Of a DNA stretch of 43,385 nt, positions 25,719-34,240 are shown in pieces. Each line of letters begins with the position of its first letter. Position 1 is the first letter of the stretch. The translations under genes were made by a program, and so were the position numbers. The notes beneath the pieces were generated by a model that did no database searches, was not told the DNA's origin, and saw only the letters and a list, made by a program, of their open reading frames with translations. Source of the stretch: Sphingobacteriaceae bacterium (GTDB lineage Bacteria > Bacteroidota > Bacteroidia > B-17B0 > Aurantibacillaceae); the NCBI GenBank assembly GCA_023251725.1, contig JAHEYG010000019.1, positions 1 through 43,385 of the forward strand, given 5' to 3'.

Positions 25719-26357
25719 ATGATTCACGTACACGCATTTTGTTTCGGATTTTTTGATGAAAACACCTATGTTTTGTGGGATGAAACCAACGAAGCTGTAG
25801 TTATTGATCCTGGAAACAGTTCGACCGAAGAGCATTTGGTTTTGAAAAATTTTATTGAGAGCAAAAATTTAAAATTAAAACGTTTGTTGTTAACGCATGC
25901 GCACATCGATCACATTTCGGGAAACCGTTTTGTTTTTGATGAATGGAAATTATTGCCCGAAGTTCATAAAAATGATTTGACCTATATTGAACGCCACAAA
26001 GAAATTTCTTTGATGTATAATTTGCCTTATGAAGAATCGCCGTTACCGGAAAATTTTTTAGTGGAAGGCGAAAAAATAAAATTTGGTAACAGCGAATTGG
26101 AAATGATTTTTACACCCGGACATTCGCCCGGAAGCATTACGTTTTATAACAAAGAACAAAAATTTATTATTGCCGGCGATGTGTTGTTTTATGGGAGTAT
26201 AGGAAGAACTGATTTGCCGGGAGGAAATTATCAGGACTTAATCAATTCGATTAAATTAAATTTATTTCCTTTGGGAGATGAGGTGAAAGTGTATAACGGT
26301 CACGGAGAACCGACGACAATTGGGTTCGAGAGAAAAAACAATCCATTTTTAATTTAG
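25719..26357 (+). CDS. MBL-fold metallo-hydrolase (glyoxalase II-like)
   Basis: A 212-residue enzyme with an intact two-metal site: TH60AH62ID64H65 (LLLTHAHIDHISGN), FTPGHSPGSITF, the bridging Asp in IIAGDVLFYGSIGRTD and the last His in YNGHGEPTTIG. The layout matches the small hydroxyacylglutathione-hydrolase-like group, which lacks the C-terminal helical domain of true glyoxalase II. Substrate not determinable. The stop overlaps the FAD-oxidoreductase stop by 4 bases (convergent). Confidence 0.92.
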   Translation: MIHVHAFCFGFFDENTYVLWDETNEAVVIDPGNSSTEEHLVLKNFIESKNLKLKRLLLTHAHIDHISGNRFVFDEWKLLPEVHKNDLTYIERHKEISLMYNLPYEESPLPENFLVEGEKIKFGNSELEMIFTPGHSPGSITFYNKEQKFIIAGDVLFYGSIGRTDLPGGNYQDLINSIKLNLFPLGDEVKVYNGHGEPTTIGFERKNNPFLI

Positions 26358-27493
26358 AAAGGAACACCATGCGTGCTTCTGATTAATTTTTTTACCAAGC
26401 CCGGAAATGGTTTCATGCTTGCGATAAACATATTGGTTAGTGTTTCGTTACCAAAAAATTGTTGAATAGTTCTTCCAATAAATAATCTTCCCGTAAAATT
26501 TTGTTTCCAAAGATTTGTGTAAGTTAATTCTAATTGTTCTCTTCTAATATTTCCTTTAAAATATGCTTCGAGTAAATTAGCTAAAATTTTCGACGCGTTC
26601 ATGGCCATGCTCATTCCATTGCCGCAGAGCGGCGCAATTAATCCTGCTGTATCGCCAATCATTATAATATGATTTTCGATGCAGGTTTTTTTTGAGAAAT
26701 TTACCTGTGAAATTACAACGGGTTTCTCCCATAAAAATTCGGCCTCATTAAAATATTTTTTTAAGAATGGATTTTTTTTAATTTCATTTTCTTCCAATTG
26801 TTCAATTGAATTATTATTGGCCTCAAAATTTTTAGCGGTGGTTAAATAGCAAATACAATATTTATCGCCATCTACTTTAGAAATGCCGCAATAACCATCT
26901 TTATAATTATGCAATTCAATTAAATCATCAGGGAAATTTAATTTAATATGATATTTTGCGCCTACCACATTATTTATTTTTCCTAAGGGCTTGTTTACAA
27001 AGTCGCGTTTAAGCTTAATATCGATATTTGATTTTTTCCCATAAGCACCGCAGCACATTTCGCTTTCATAATTTCCTGCTGAGGTTTTTATGGTAAAAGT
27101 ATTTTCCGAATAATCAACATCTGTTACTTTTGTATTCTCCAATAAAATTACGCCGGCTGCTTTCGCAATTTTCGATAATTCAAAATCAATAGTGTAACGG
27201 CTAATTCCAAATCCACCGGGGTTTAAATTATGTTTAATTAAATTTCCGTTAGGAGAACTGATTTGCAAACGCGTAATTTTTGGTAATTGCATTTTGCTCA
27301 ATGGCAAACCTAAGCGTTCTAAAAAATTCCAGCTTTCCATGGCAATGTATTCGCCACAAACTTTATGATACGGATAAGTTTCTTTTTCGAATAAAATGAC
27401 GCTTCTTCCGCTTTTTACTAATTGAATGGCGAGTGTGAGTCCACCTAAACCGCCACCGACGATGGCACAATCGTATTTTTTTATTTCGTTCAT
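26354..27493 (-). CDS. FAD-dependent oxidoreductase (geranylgeranyl-reductase/monooxygenase-like)
   Basis: A 379-residue flavoprotein. The Rossmann start CAIVGGGLGGLTLAIQLVKS has GxGxxG at 13-18 with Glu35 (ILFEKE), followed by HKVCGEYI typical of geranylgeranyl-reductase-like enzymes, and the second FAD motif MIGDTAGLIAPLCGNGMSMA. Members reduce prenyl chains or hydroxylate aromatics. It is the last gene of the UbiA-polyketide synthase operon, overlapping the synthase by 4 bases, so its substrate is probably the polyketide or its prenylated form. Confidence 0.88.
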   Translation of the reverse strand: MNEIKKYDCAIVGGGLGGLTLAIQLVKSGRSVILFEKETYPYHKVCGEYIAMESWNFLERLGLPLSKMQLPKITRLQISSPNGNLIKHNLNPGGFGISRYTIDFELSKIAKAAGVILLENTKVTDVDYSENTFTIKTSAGNYESEMCCGAYGKKSNIDIKLKRDFVNKPLGKINNVVGAKYHIKLNFPDDLIELHNYKDGYCGISKVDGDKYCICYLTTAKNFEANNNSIEQLEENEIKKNPFLKKYFNEAEFLWEKPVVISQVNFSKKTCIENHIIMIGDTAGLIAPLCGNGMSMAMNASKILANLLEAYFKGNIRREQLELTYTNLWKQNFTGRLFIGRTIQQFFGNETLTNMFIASMKPFPGLVKKLIRSTHGVPF

Positions 27494-28584
27494 TCCCCCG
27501 AACTAAAGAGCACAGTTTCCATGGTTAAACCCGGACCAAAAGCCGCCGCAAAAATATGACTTGTTTTCTCAAAATTTAGTTCTTTCATTATTTCGTTTAG
27601 CACAAAAAGTACGGTAGGCGACGACATGTTGCCATAATCTTTTAATACTTTATAAGAATAACGCAAATCATTTTCCTCTAAATTTAATTCTGTGGCAAAT
27701 GTTTCTAATATTTTTTTTCCTCCGGGGTGCATTGCCCAATGGGTAATTTCATTGGGAGAAAGATGGTGTTTTTTAAGGGCAGTTAATGTTAAGGCACGTA
27801 AATCTTCCTGTAATAATTGCGGAATGTAAGCGGATAGTGTCATTAAAAATCCTTTTGAAGACAATTGCCAGGCCATATCTTTTTTACCTTTTAATTTTAC
27901 TTCGCTGTAAAAACTTTTTATGTGGAGTCCTTTTTCCTTATAAGAATCGTGCGTAACTAAAACTGTAGCAGAGCCATCGCCAAACAATAAACTCGAAGTT
28001 ATAAAATCCATTTCACTTTCTTTTTGAAAATGTAAAGTACAAAGCTCTGTGCAAACCACAATTACTTTTGCATTGGGTTCGGTTTTGCAAATGCTATCGG
28101 CGAGTTTTAATCCGTGAATGGCAGCATAACATCCCATAAAATTTATGGAGGTACGATAAATATTATTTTGCAATTGTAATTCTTCCAAAATCGCTAAATC
28201 TAAGCCAGGGGCTGAAAGTCCGGTGCAGCTGACCGTTATGAGGTGTGTAATTTCTTTTGCTTCAATTTTTTCGGAAATACATTTTTTAATAGCCTTAGCG
28301 GAAAGCTCTAATGCGAAAGGATGAAAATATTCCATTCGTTTTTCGAGCGATGGAAATGGTTCTAAATTTCGGGTGGGGGGATAGAAAGTGCGTTTTCCCA
28401 ATGAAACATTGTAATCGGGCAGAACAGAATAGCGGTAATCGATGCCGCATCGGCCGTACAATAATTCAACCCGTTTGGTGTCTTGTTCGTTTAATCCATA
28501 AACTTCCAACATAAAATCGCGGATATCTTTTTGCGCAATTTTATATTGGGGCAACTCGGTAGCTATGGAAACTATTTTACTCAT
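27490..28584 (-). CDS. Type III polyketide synthase (chalcone/stilbene synthase family)
   Basis: A 364-residue thiolase-fold enzyme that extends a starter acyl-CoA with malonyl-CoA and cyclises the chain. The full triad is in place: Cys152 (NFMGCYAAIHGLKLAD), His286 (WAMHPGGKKILE) and Asn319 (DYGNMSSPTVLFVL). VSCTGLSAPGLDL and FGDGSATVLV are also family hallmarks. Product type (alkylresorcinol, pyrone, phloroglucinol or other) cannot be read directly. It overlaps UbiA by 8 bases and the oxidoreductase by 4, so the three are surely coexpressed. No methyltransferase, a common partner elsewhere, is present. Confidence 0.93.
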   Translation of the reverse strand: MSKIVSIATELPQYKIAQKDIRDFMLEVYGLNEQDTKRVELLYGRCGIDYRYSVLPDYNVSLGKRTFYPPTRNLEPFPSLEKRMEYFHPFALELSAKAIKKCISEKIEAKEITHLITVSCTGLSAPGLDLAILEELQLQNNIYRTSINFMGCYAAIHGLKLADSICKTEPNAKVIVVCTELCTLHFQKESEMDFITSSLLFGDGSATVLVTHDSYKEKGLHIKSFYSEVKLKGKKDMAWQLSSKGFLMTLSAYIPQLLQEDLRALTLTALKKHHLSPNEITHWAMHPGGKKILETFATELNLEENDLRYSYKVLKDYGNMSSPTVLFVLNEIMKELNFEKTSHIFAAAFGPGLTMETVLFSSGE

Positions 28585-29437
28585 AAAAAAAATACGTTAT
28601 AAAACAGGCGTTCAAACACAATGATGAAATAATATTCATACGCATAGTATTTTCGAAGGAGGCTTGTTTTTCATCTCTTACAACACGAACTAACCAATAA
28701 ATAAAAAACACGATGGTTGGAAATAAAAAGGCCTGCAATAAATTAAACTGAATTAATTTGTGAATACCGTTAAAATAAAAAAACAAAATCACATTGGCCG
28801 ATATAAAAAGCAAAGCCGAAAAAATAAAAGTACCAACGTAACCTAATAAAATACTGATGCTGATGTCGCCGCTTTTTTTATCATCGTCGTGCTGATAAAT
28901 TTGTGTGAGCGGATAAACACCACCCAATAAAAATGCTGAGGCAAGGGCAGGTAATAAATAATAATTAAAAATTTCCATTGAAGGAATTGGATTACTCACC
29001 CCAAACACCACCGATAAAAAAGTAACAAAACCCTGCACCAACGCTACAATTAAAAAACCGCTGATGGGAAATTTTTTTAAACGAATTCCTTTAAAACTGT
29101 AAGCGCGCGACGATAAAATGTAAATTAATGTTCCCACCAAAAATAAATTGCTTACAAAAAAACTTAAAATTAATCCTGCTGCATCTAAAATATTTGCTAC
29201 GTGAAATAATTGTTTGGTGGCTTTAGGTGGATTTTTTAATCCACCAATCGCACCTTCATCCTTGTCCATATAACTATTATAAGCATTGCTCGAAGGAAAA
29301 ATCAGCAAATGCAAAACAATAAAAACTAAAATGGCTTTAGTTACATTAATTTCTGTAGCCTGACTCAACGCAAAAAAGTACACCGGCATCAGAAAAAAAG
29401 AAAAAGGCAATCGTAATAATATAAGAGTGTTTTTCAA
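28577..29437 (-). CDS. UbiA-family prenyltransferase
   Basis: A 286-residue protein with about eight membrane helices. The first Asp-rich motif is NAYNSYMDKDEGAIGG (Asn54, Asp58, Asp60), the second IYQHDDDKKSGDISIS; both bind Mg-diphosphate of a prenyl donor. SSRAYSFKGIRLKKFPI is the usual loop between them. UbiA enzymes attach prenyl chains to aromatic or other acceptors. Position ahead of a type III polyketide synthase suggests that the acceptor is a polyketide. The first gene after the ECF sigma factor, 55 bases away. Confidence 0.9.
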   Translation of the reverse strand: MKNTLILLRLPFSFFLMPVYFFALSQATEINVTKAILVFIVLHLLIFPSSNAYNSYMDKDEGAIGGLKNPPKATKQLFHVANILDAAGLILSFFVSNLFLVGTLIYILSSRAYSFKGIRLKKFPISGFLIVALVQGFVTFLSVVFGVSNPIPSMEIFNYYLLPALASAFLLGGVYPLTQIYQHDDDKKSGDISISILLGYVGTFIFSALLFISANVILFFYFNGIHKLIQFNLLQAFLFPTIVFFIYWLVRVVRDEKQASFENTMRMNIISSLCLNACFITYFFYE

Positions 29438-29492
29438 GTTAAGGTAAAGTTAGGTAATTAGTTGTTATACCATTGATTTTTATCATAGGGAA

Positions 29493-30170
29493 TTATGACT
29501 TAGTCCCGGGTTTTCGTGATTTTTCTAATTCTGCCATTACAAAATTTACAATACGGTTACAATAAATTAAATTGAACTCGTAAATATCTTCGGGCGAATA
29601 CATTTTTTCTATTTCGCTTCTTAACATGGTTTTCGCTCTGTTTAACCGCACTTTTACATTGGTTTCAGAAATGTTGGCGGCTTCGGCTGTTTCGGTGGTG
29701 CTTAATCCGTTTAATTCGCGCAAGGCAAAAACTATTCTGTAATCTTCAGGAATTTGATTTAGTGCATTTTCTAAAACATGTCCCAATTCTTTATTAATAA
29801 TGTTTTTTTCGCCACTGCTTTGGTTTGTAAACATAGGAATGTTTTTTTCGTTTAAATTATTTTCCGGCAAAACTTCTTTTTGATAGCTGTGTTTTTGTTT
29901 TTTCTGATAACAATTGTTGAGCATTATTCTTATCATCCAGGTTTTTAAAAGCGAGCGATTCTCGAATTTTGCTAAATTGTAAAATGCGCTGATGTAAGTT
30001 TCCTGCATCAAATCTTCAGTGTCGTGATGATTAAATCCATAAGATCTTCCCACTTTATATAAAAACGGATTGTTTCTTCTGATTAATATTTCGTACAAGG
30101 CAGGTTTACCCGCAAGTATTTCTTTTATCACTTCGGTATCGGTGCATTTTTCAAAAACTTTTAATTCCAT
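29493..30170 (-). CDS. ECF-type RNA polymerase sigma factor
   Basis: A 225-residue sigma-70 family protein. Region 2 (~20-90) includes HDTEDLMQETYISAFYNLAK and KTWMIRIMLNNCYQKKQK; region 4 (~150-205) includes IPEDYRIVFALRELNGLSTT and the helix-turn-helix ETAEAANISETNVKVRLNRA. It has an extra ~20-residue C-terminal tail. No anti-sigma factor gene follows. It lies immediately ahead of UbiA in the same direction, so it may be part of, or control, the UbiA/polyketide operon; no binding site can be assigned. A CGCGGAT-type repeat lies just upstream of its start. Confidence 0.9.
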   Translation of the reverse strand: MELKVFEKCTDTEVIKEILAGKPALYEILIRRNNPFLYKVGRSYGFNHHDTEDLMQETYISAFYNLAKFENRSLLKTWMIRIMLNNCYQKKQKHSYQKEVLPENNLNEKNIPMFTNQSSGEKNIINKELGHVLENALNQIPEDYRIVFALRELNGLSTTETAEAANISETNVKVRLNRAKTMLRSEIEKMYSPEDIYEFNLIYCNRIVNFVMAELEKSRKPGTKS

Positions 30171-30190
30171 AATAACATTTTGTTAATAGA

Positions 30191-30227
30191 ACGCGGATGA
30201 CGCGGATTTGGCGGATCAACGCGGATT
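30191..30227. repeat. Short tandem repeat with CGCGGAT units
   Basis: Four imperfect units of 9-10 bases (ACGCGGATG, ACGCGGATTT, GGCGGATCA, ACGCGGATTT) in AT-rich intergenic DNA, 21 bases upstream of the sigma-factor ATG. No inverted partner was found nearby, unlike the arms around the GxxExxY and four-helix-bundle genes. Confidence 0.8.
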
Positions 30228-30284
30228 TTATTTATAAATTAAAATCATATTTGTTTTGTATGGGATTAAGTTACAAAATAAATA

Positions 30285-30628
30285 TTATTTAGAAGCCAGT
30301 TTTACCGACATAATATATTTCCAAACATTATCTTTTTGCTCGGCAGAAAGCTCGGCTTTGGGCGCCATTTTATCGAGTACTCCGCTCAATTCCTGTTCGG
30401 TATGTATAGCAATATCTTTGTCTTTAGCACCGTGACAATTTGTGCAGGCTCCGTGAAAAATGGTATTTCCTTTTTAAGCGTTTCCATGGTTACATCGGGG
30501 AATTTGGTTTTAGCAGCAGTTAATTGAGCTTCGGTTGACTCGGTAGAAACCGTAGTCACTTTTTTCTTAGCGGTACAAGCGACTATTATTAATGCTGATA
30601 CAATAATTGGTAAGATTAATCTTTTCAT
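30285..30628 (-). pseudogene. Cytochrome c lipoprotein gene broken by a single-base frameshift
   Basis: The first part reads MKRLILPIIVSALIIVAC (lipobox) then a Thr/Ser linker and FPDVTMETLKK; it then runs out of frame to a stop at 30386. One frame over, from about 30470, the sequence continues GNTIFHGACTNCHGAKDKD with a haem-binding CxxCH, and then LSGVLDKMAPKAEL and KYIMSVKLASK to a stop at 30285. Together these make an ordinary ~115-residue monohaem cytochrome c. The break falls at AAAAAGGAAAT, where one extra G restores the frame. It could be a true mutation, a sequencing error, or (less likely) -1 frameshifting. Confidence 0.85.
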
Positions 30629-30729
30629 GATTTTATGGATTTATATTTATTAGAGTGGGTGAGTTGGGGAAAGGTTACAAAGACCGATAAATTATTTTTC
30701 GGGATGGCTAAGTAAAAATAAGATGAAAT

Positions 30730-32685
30730 CTAACTCACCATCGAGTCAGAACCTTTTTTATCCTGAAGTATTTCAACAACAGCAGCGGCAATTTCTTTTG
30801 GTGAGAAACCGCACTCTTCGTACAATTCTTTTTGTTCGCCGTGTTCAATAAAATGGTCGGGGATGCCGAGGCGTTTTACTTGTGCATTGTAATTATTATC
30901 GGCCATAAATTCTAAAACTGCTGAGCCCATGCCGCCCATAATACCGCCGTCTTCAACCGTAATTATTTTTTTGTAACGAGCAAAAACTTCGTGCAACAAA
31001 GTTTCGTCAATAGGTTTTACAAAACGCATATCGTAATGCGCAGGAGAAATATTCTGTTCTTGTAAAAGTTCAATCGCTTTGGTAACTAAATTTCCCGGAT
31101 GACCGATTGATAGTATTGCTACATCTTTTCCGTCTTTTATTTTTCTTCCTTTACCAATTTCAATTTTCTTAAAAGGTGTTTTCCATTCTACCATCACACC
31201 ATTACCACGCGGATAACGAATACTAAACGGACCTTTTATTTCATCCAACTGCGCAGTATACATTAAATTTCTTAATTCTTCTTCGTTCATTGGCGCACTA
31301 ACGGTCATGTTAGGTATGCAACGGAAATAAGCCAAATCAAAAGCACCGTGATGCGTTGGTCCGTCGGAACCGGCAAGGCCTCCTCTATCCAAACAAAAAA
31401 TAACTTTTAAATTTTGCAAAGCCACATCGTGTACAACCTGGTCGTAAGCACGCTGCATGAAAGAAGAATAAATATTACAGAAAGGTAAAAGTCCTTGCGT
31501 TGCTAAACCCGCGCTAAAAGTTACAGCGTGTTGTTCGGCAATGCCAACATCAAATGCTCGGTCGGGCATTGCTTTCATCATAATATTTAACGAACAGCCC
31601 GATGGCATAGCGGGAGTGACGCCCATTATTTTCGAATTTTTTTCTGCTAATTCTACAATAGTCAAACCAAAAACATCTTGGTATTTCGGTGGCTGTGGTT
31701 CTTTAGGAACAACTTTAATTATTTCGCCGGTTTCTTTATTAAATAATCCCGGAGAGTGCCAAACAGTTTCATTTCCTTCTTCCGAAAATTTATAGCCTTT
31801 ACCTTTTTTTGTAAGAACGTGTAAAATTTTTGGACCGGGAATATCTTTTAAATCTTTTAATACTTGTGTTAAGCGAACCACATCGTGCCCGTCGACCGGA
31901 CCGAAATATCTAAACTGCAGCGATTCAAATAAATTACTTTGTTTTAGCAATGAAGTTTTTATTGTGCCCTGAATTTTAGAAACAATTTCCTGCGCGCTTT
32001 TTCCGAAGGTGCTGAGCTTGCTTAACATTTTCCACACTTCATCTTTTGCTTTGTTGTAAGTGTGAGAGGTGGTGATGTCGGTTAAATAATCTTTTAGCGC
32101 ACCAACATTAGGGTCGATGCTCATGCAATTATCATTGAGCACAACTAATAAATTAGCGTGTTGTGTGCCGGCGTGATTGAGCGCTTCGAACGACATGCCC
32201 GCAGTTAATGCGCCATCGCCAATTACTGCAATGTGCCGTTTATCATTATTGCCCTGATATTTTGAAGCCACCGCCATTCCTAACGCAGCGCCAATTGAAG
32301 TAGAAGAATGTCCCACACCAAAAGTATCAAATTCACTTTCGTCGCGTTTCGGAAAACCGCTAATGCCTTTGTAAATTCTGTTGGTATGAAATATATCGCG
32401 GCGACCGGTAATTATTTTATGTCCGTACGCCTGATGGCCCACATCCCACACTAATTGATCGTAAGGTGTATTGTAAACGTAATGAATGGCGGCGGTTAAT
32501 TCAACAACGCCGAGCGATGCACCAAAGTGTCCGCCTTTAACAGAGACTACATCAATAATAAACTGGCGCAACTCTGTGCAGAATTGTTCCAATTGATTTT
32601 CATTTAATTTTTTAAGGTCGGCCGGACTATTTATTTTAGCCAATAATTCGCCGGGAATAACGCCTGAACCTTTCACAAATTCCAT
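30730..32685 (-). CDS. dxs: 1-deoxy-D-xylulose-5-phosphate synthase
   Basis: A 651-residue thiamine-diphosphate enzyme that joins pyruvate and glyceraldehyde-3-phosphate, the first step of the MEP isoprenoid pathway. Hallmarks: DVGHQAYGHKIITGR, GHSSTSIGAALGMA, IGDGALTAGMSFEALNHAG with NDNCMSI (TPP/Mg motif), and in the pyrimidine-binding domain DVGIAEQHAVTFSAGLA and GLAGSDGPTHHGAFDL. The frame reaches 32703, but MYYLYI precedes the natural start MEFVKGSG, so I used the ATG at 32685. It feeds prenyl precursors to UppS and the UbiA enzyme. Single gene with no close partner. Confidence 0.97.
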   Translation of the reverse strand: MEFVKGSGVIPGELLAKINSPADLKKLNENQLEQFCTELRQFIIDVVSVKGGHFGASLGVVELTAAIHYVYNTPYDQLVWDVGHQAYGHKIITGRRDIFHTNRIYKGISGFPKRDESEFDTFGVGHSSTSIGAALGMAVASKYQGNNDKRHIAVIGDGALTAGMSFEALNHAGTQHANLLVVLNDNCMSIDPNVGALKDYLTDITTSHTYNKAKDEVWKMLSKLSTFGKSAQEIVSKIQGTIKTSLLKQSNLFESLQFRYFGPVDGHDVVRLTQVLKDLKDIPGPKILHVLTKKGKGYKFSEEGNETVWHSPGLFNKETGEIIKVVPKEPQPPKYQDVFGLTIVELAEKNSKIMGVTPAMPSGCSLNIMMKAMPDRAFDVGIAEQHAVTFSAGLATQGLLPFCNIYSSFMQRAYDQVVHDVALQNLKVIFCLDRGGLAGSDGPTHHGAFDLAYFRCIPNMTVSAPMNEEELRNLMYTAQLDEIKGPFSIRYPRGNGVMVEWKTPFKKIEIGKGRKIKDGKDVAILSIGHPGNLVTKAIELLQEQNISPAHYDMRFVKPIDETLLHEVFARYKKIITVEDGGIMGGMGSAVLEFMADNNYNAQVKRLGIPDHFIEHGEQKELYEECGFSPKEIAAAVVEILQDKKGSDSMVS

Positions 32686-32779
32686 AATGTAAAGATAGTA
32701 CAAAAAATTTAATGATAAAACGAGAAAATGGCGGAGAAATTATGACTTATTAGTGAAGATTTGTTAAGAGAAGAAATTA

Positions 32780-34240
32780 TTATTGCGGATGAGTTTCATA
32801 ATCATATTTAGCATCCAACTCAATCATTTCCTGAAACGAAATATTTTTTTCTTTTGCTTTTTGTCTCATTTGAGCAATCCATTCAGGAGTATTCCACATA
32901 CGAACTTTAATTTCATCAATGGCTGCAACGTATTCCGGCTTGCAGTATTCGGTTTCGAAAATATAATTGGCATCGAGTAATATCATTTCATTTATACCAA
33001 TATTTTTTTCCTTTGCTTTTTTTTCAATGTCAGCCATCCACTCTTTTGTATTTTTTATTCTTTCAACCAATGCGGGTAAATAAGCTTTTCTTCTTACGCC
33101 ATCTTTAATTTTTTTGTTAACGGCTTTATAAGCTTCATCGGCAAATCCGTAAGGAAACATATAAAAAGTTGCTTCGGTGGCAAGTAAAATAATGGCATCG
33201 CGTTGCGCGAGTGAATTAAACAGATTTAAATTTTTTACTGCGTTATCTTTTTTTCCGTTATTTACAACCAGGTCTCTGTTGTAAAACCAATATTCGTCGA
33301 TACTAAAAAACTTTATTGGTAAATTTTCTCCTACCAAACAATACCAATAACTGTCGCCAACTACAAGCACATTTGGTCGCGTATAATTTTGCCCGCCTTT
33401 AAATTTGTAAACGGGATAAGGATTAGCATCTTTATCCAATGGAAATAACAGATTGGTTAAAATACCTATGTCGTAATCGTTTCCTTTTAAAACCGGCGAA
33501 TAATTAAGTAGACTAAAATCATAGTCGGGGATATTGATATTTCTTTTTTTCTCAATGTATTTTATAAGAGAATCCATTGCTAAATTCATACCGTAATGAT
33601 TCCAGTGGGTACCGAATTTTGGATACACGGGATGTTTGAATTTTGTTTTATTATTAAAAAACCATTTATTGAAATCAATAAAATTGATTTTATTTTTGAG
33701 AAACTCGTTTGCATAAACATTATAATTAGTACTGTCTTTCATTTTACGGATATAAGTATCGGGTATAAGTTCGGGGTAATAAGAAGCTTTACCAGGTGCA
33801 AAAACAACGATTAAATCGGTGTTTAAAGATTTAAGAGAATCTTGTAATGCTTTTATTTTTGAAACTGTTTCACCTATCTTGCTTCTGCCGATAAAATTCC
33901 GTCCAATGTAATCATCAATGTAAGATTCAATAAAAAGTTCTCCGTTTTTCCCAATAACAACTCCGGGAGCTTTAGTACAATTGAAAACCGAAAACCTAAT
34001 TTGATTGTTTAATCGTACAAACCAAGAGCGGAAACCAAAATTATCGTTAATGTATTTCGTAAAATCATCTTGCCATTTTAAACTCCAGTAATTGTCGGAA
34101 TTAAATTCAGTTTTTTGTGCAATCGTAATATCACCTTCCAATATGGTGGTTTCAAATAAGTCGAATTTATGCTGAGCCATTGGCAGAAATAAAACGGCGG
34201 CAATAATTACAAGTAAAAAATATTTATAAGCTGTACTCAT
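32780..34240 (-). CDS. AlgX/AlgJ-like SGNH O-acetyltransferase with C-terminal EW-KAK repeats
   Basis: A 486-residue protein with an N-terminal membrane anchor (YFLLVIIAAVLFLPMAQ). The SGNH core has GDSYW (Ser297) and GTHWNHYG (His212); the Asp usually two residues before this His is Gly210 here. Residues 394-433 and 447-486 are two copies of a 40-residue repeat, 22 of 40 identical, with the pattern NTxEWxA..KAKEKNI..xEMI.LDA.Y. Enzymes of this type finish transfer of acetyl groups, passed by an MBOAT partner, to a polysaccharide in the periplasm. The partner is the overlapping upstream gene. The repeats resemble a segment of the GH16 protein of the same operon. Confidence 0.85.
   Translation of the reverse strand: MSTAYKYFLLVIIAAVLFLPMAQHKFDLFETTILEGDITIAQKTEFNSDNYWSLKWQDDFTKYINDNFGFRSWFVRLNNQIRFSVFNCTKAPGVVIGKNGELFIESYIDDYIGRNFIGRSKIGETVSKIKALQDSLKSLNTDLIVVFAPGKASYYPELIPDTYIRKMKDSTNYNVYANEFLKNKINFIDFNKWFFNNKTKFKHPVYPKFGTHWNHYGMNLAMDSLIKYIEKKRNINIPDYDFSLLNYSPVLKGNDYDIGILTNLLFPLDKDANPYPVYKFKGGQNYTRPNVLVVGDSYWYCLVGENLPIKFFSIDEYWFYNRDLVVNNGKKDNAVKNLNLFNSLAQRDAIILLATEATFYMFPYGFADEAYKAVNKKIKDGVRRKAYLPALVERIKNTKEWMADIEKKAKEKNIGINEMILLDANYIFETEYCKPEYVAAIDEIKVRMWNTPEWIAQMRQKAKEKNISFQEMIELDAKYDYETHPQ

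Noticed and set aside
30460-30480. Programmed -1 frameshift site in cytochrome c
   Set aside because: AAA-AAG is preceded by T, so the canonical heptamer is incomplete, and no downstream stimulatory hairpin stands out; a base error or mutation is simpler.
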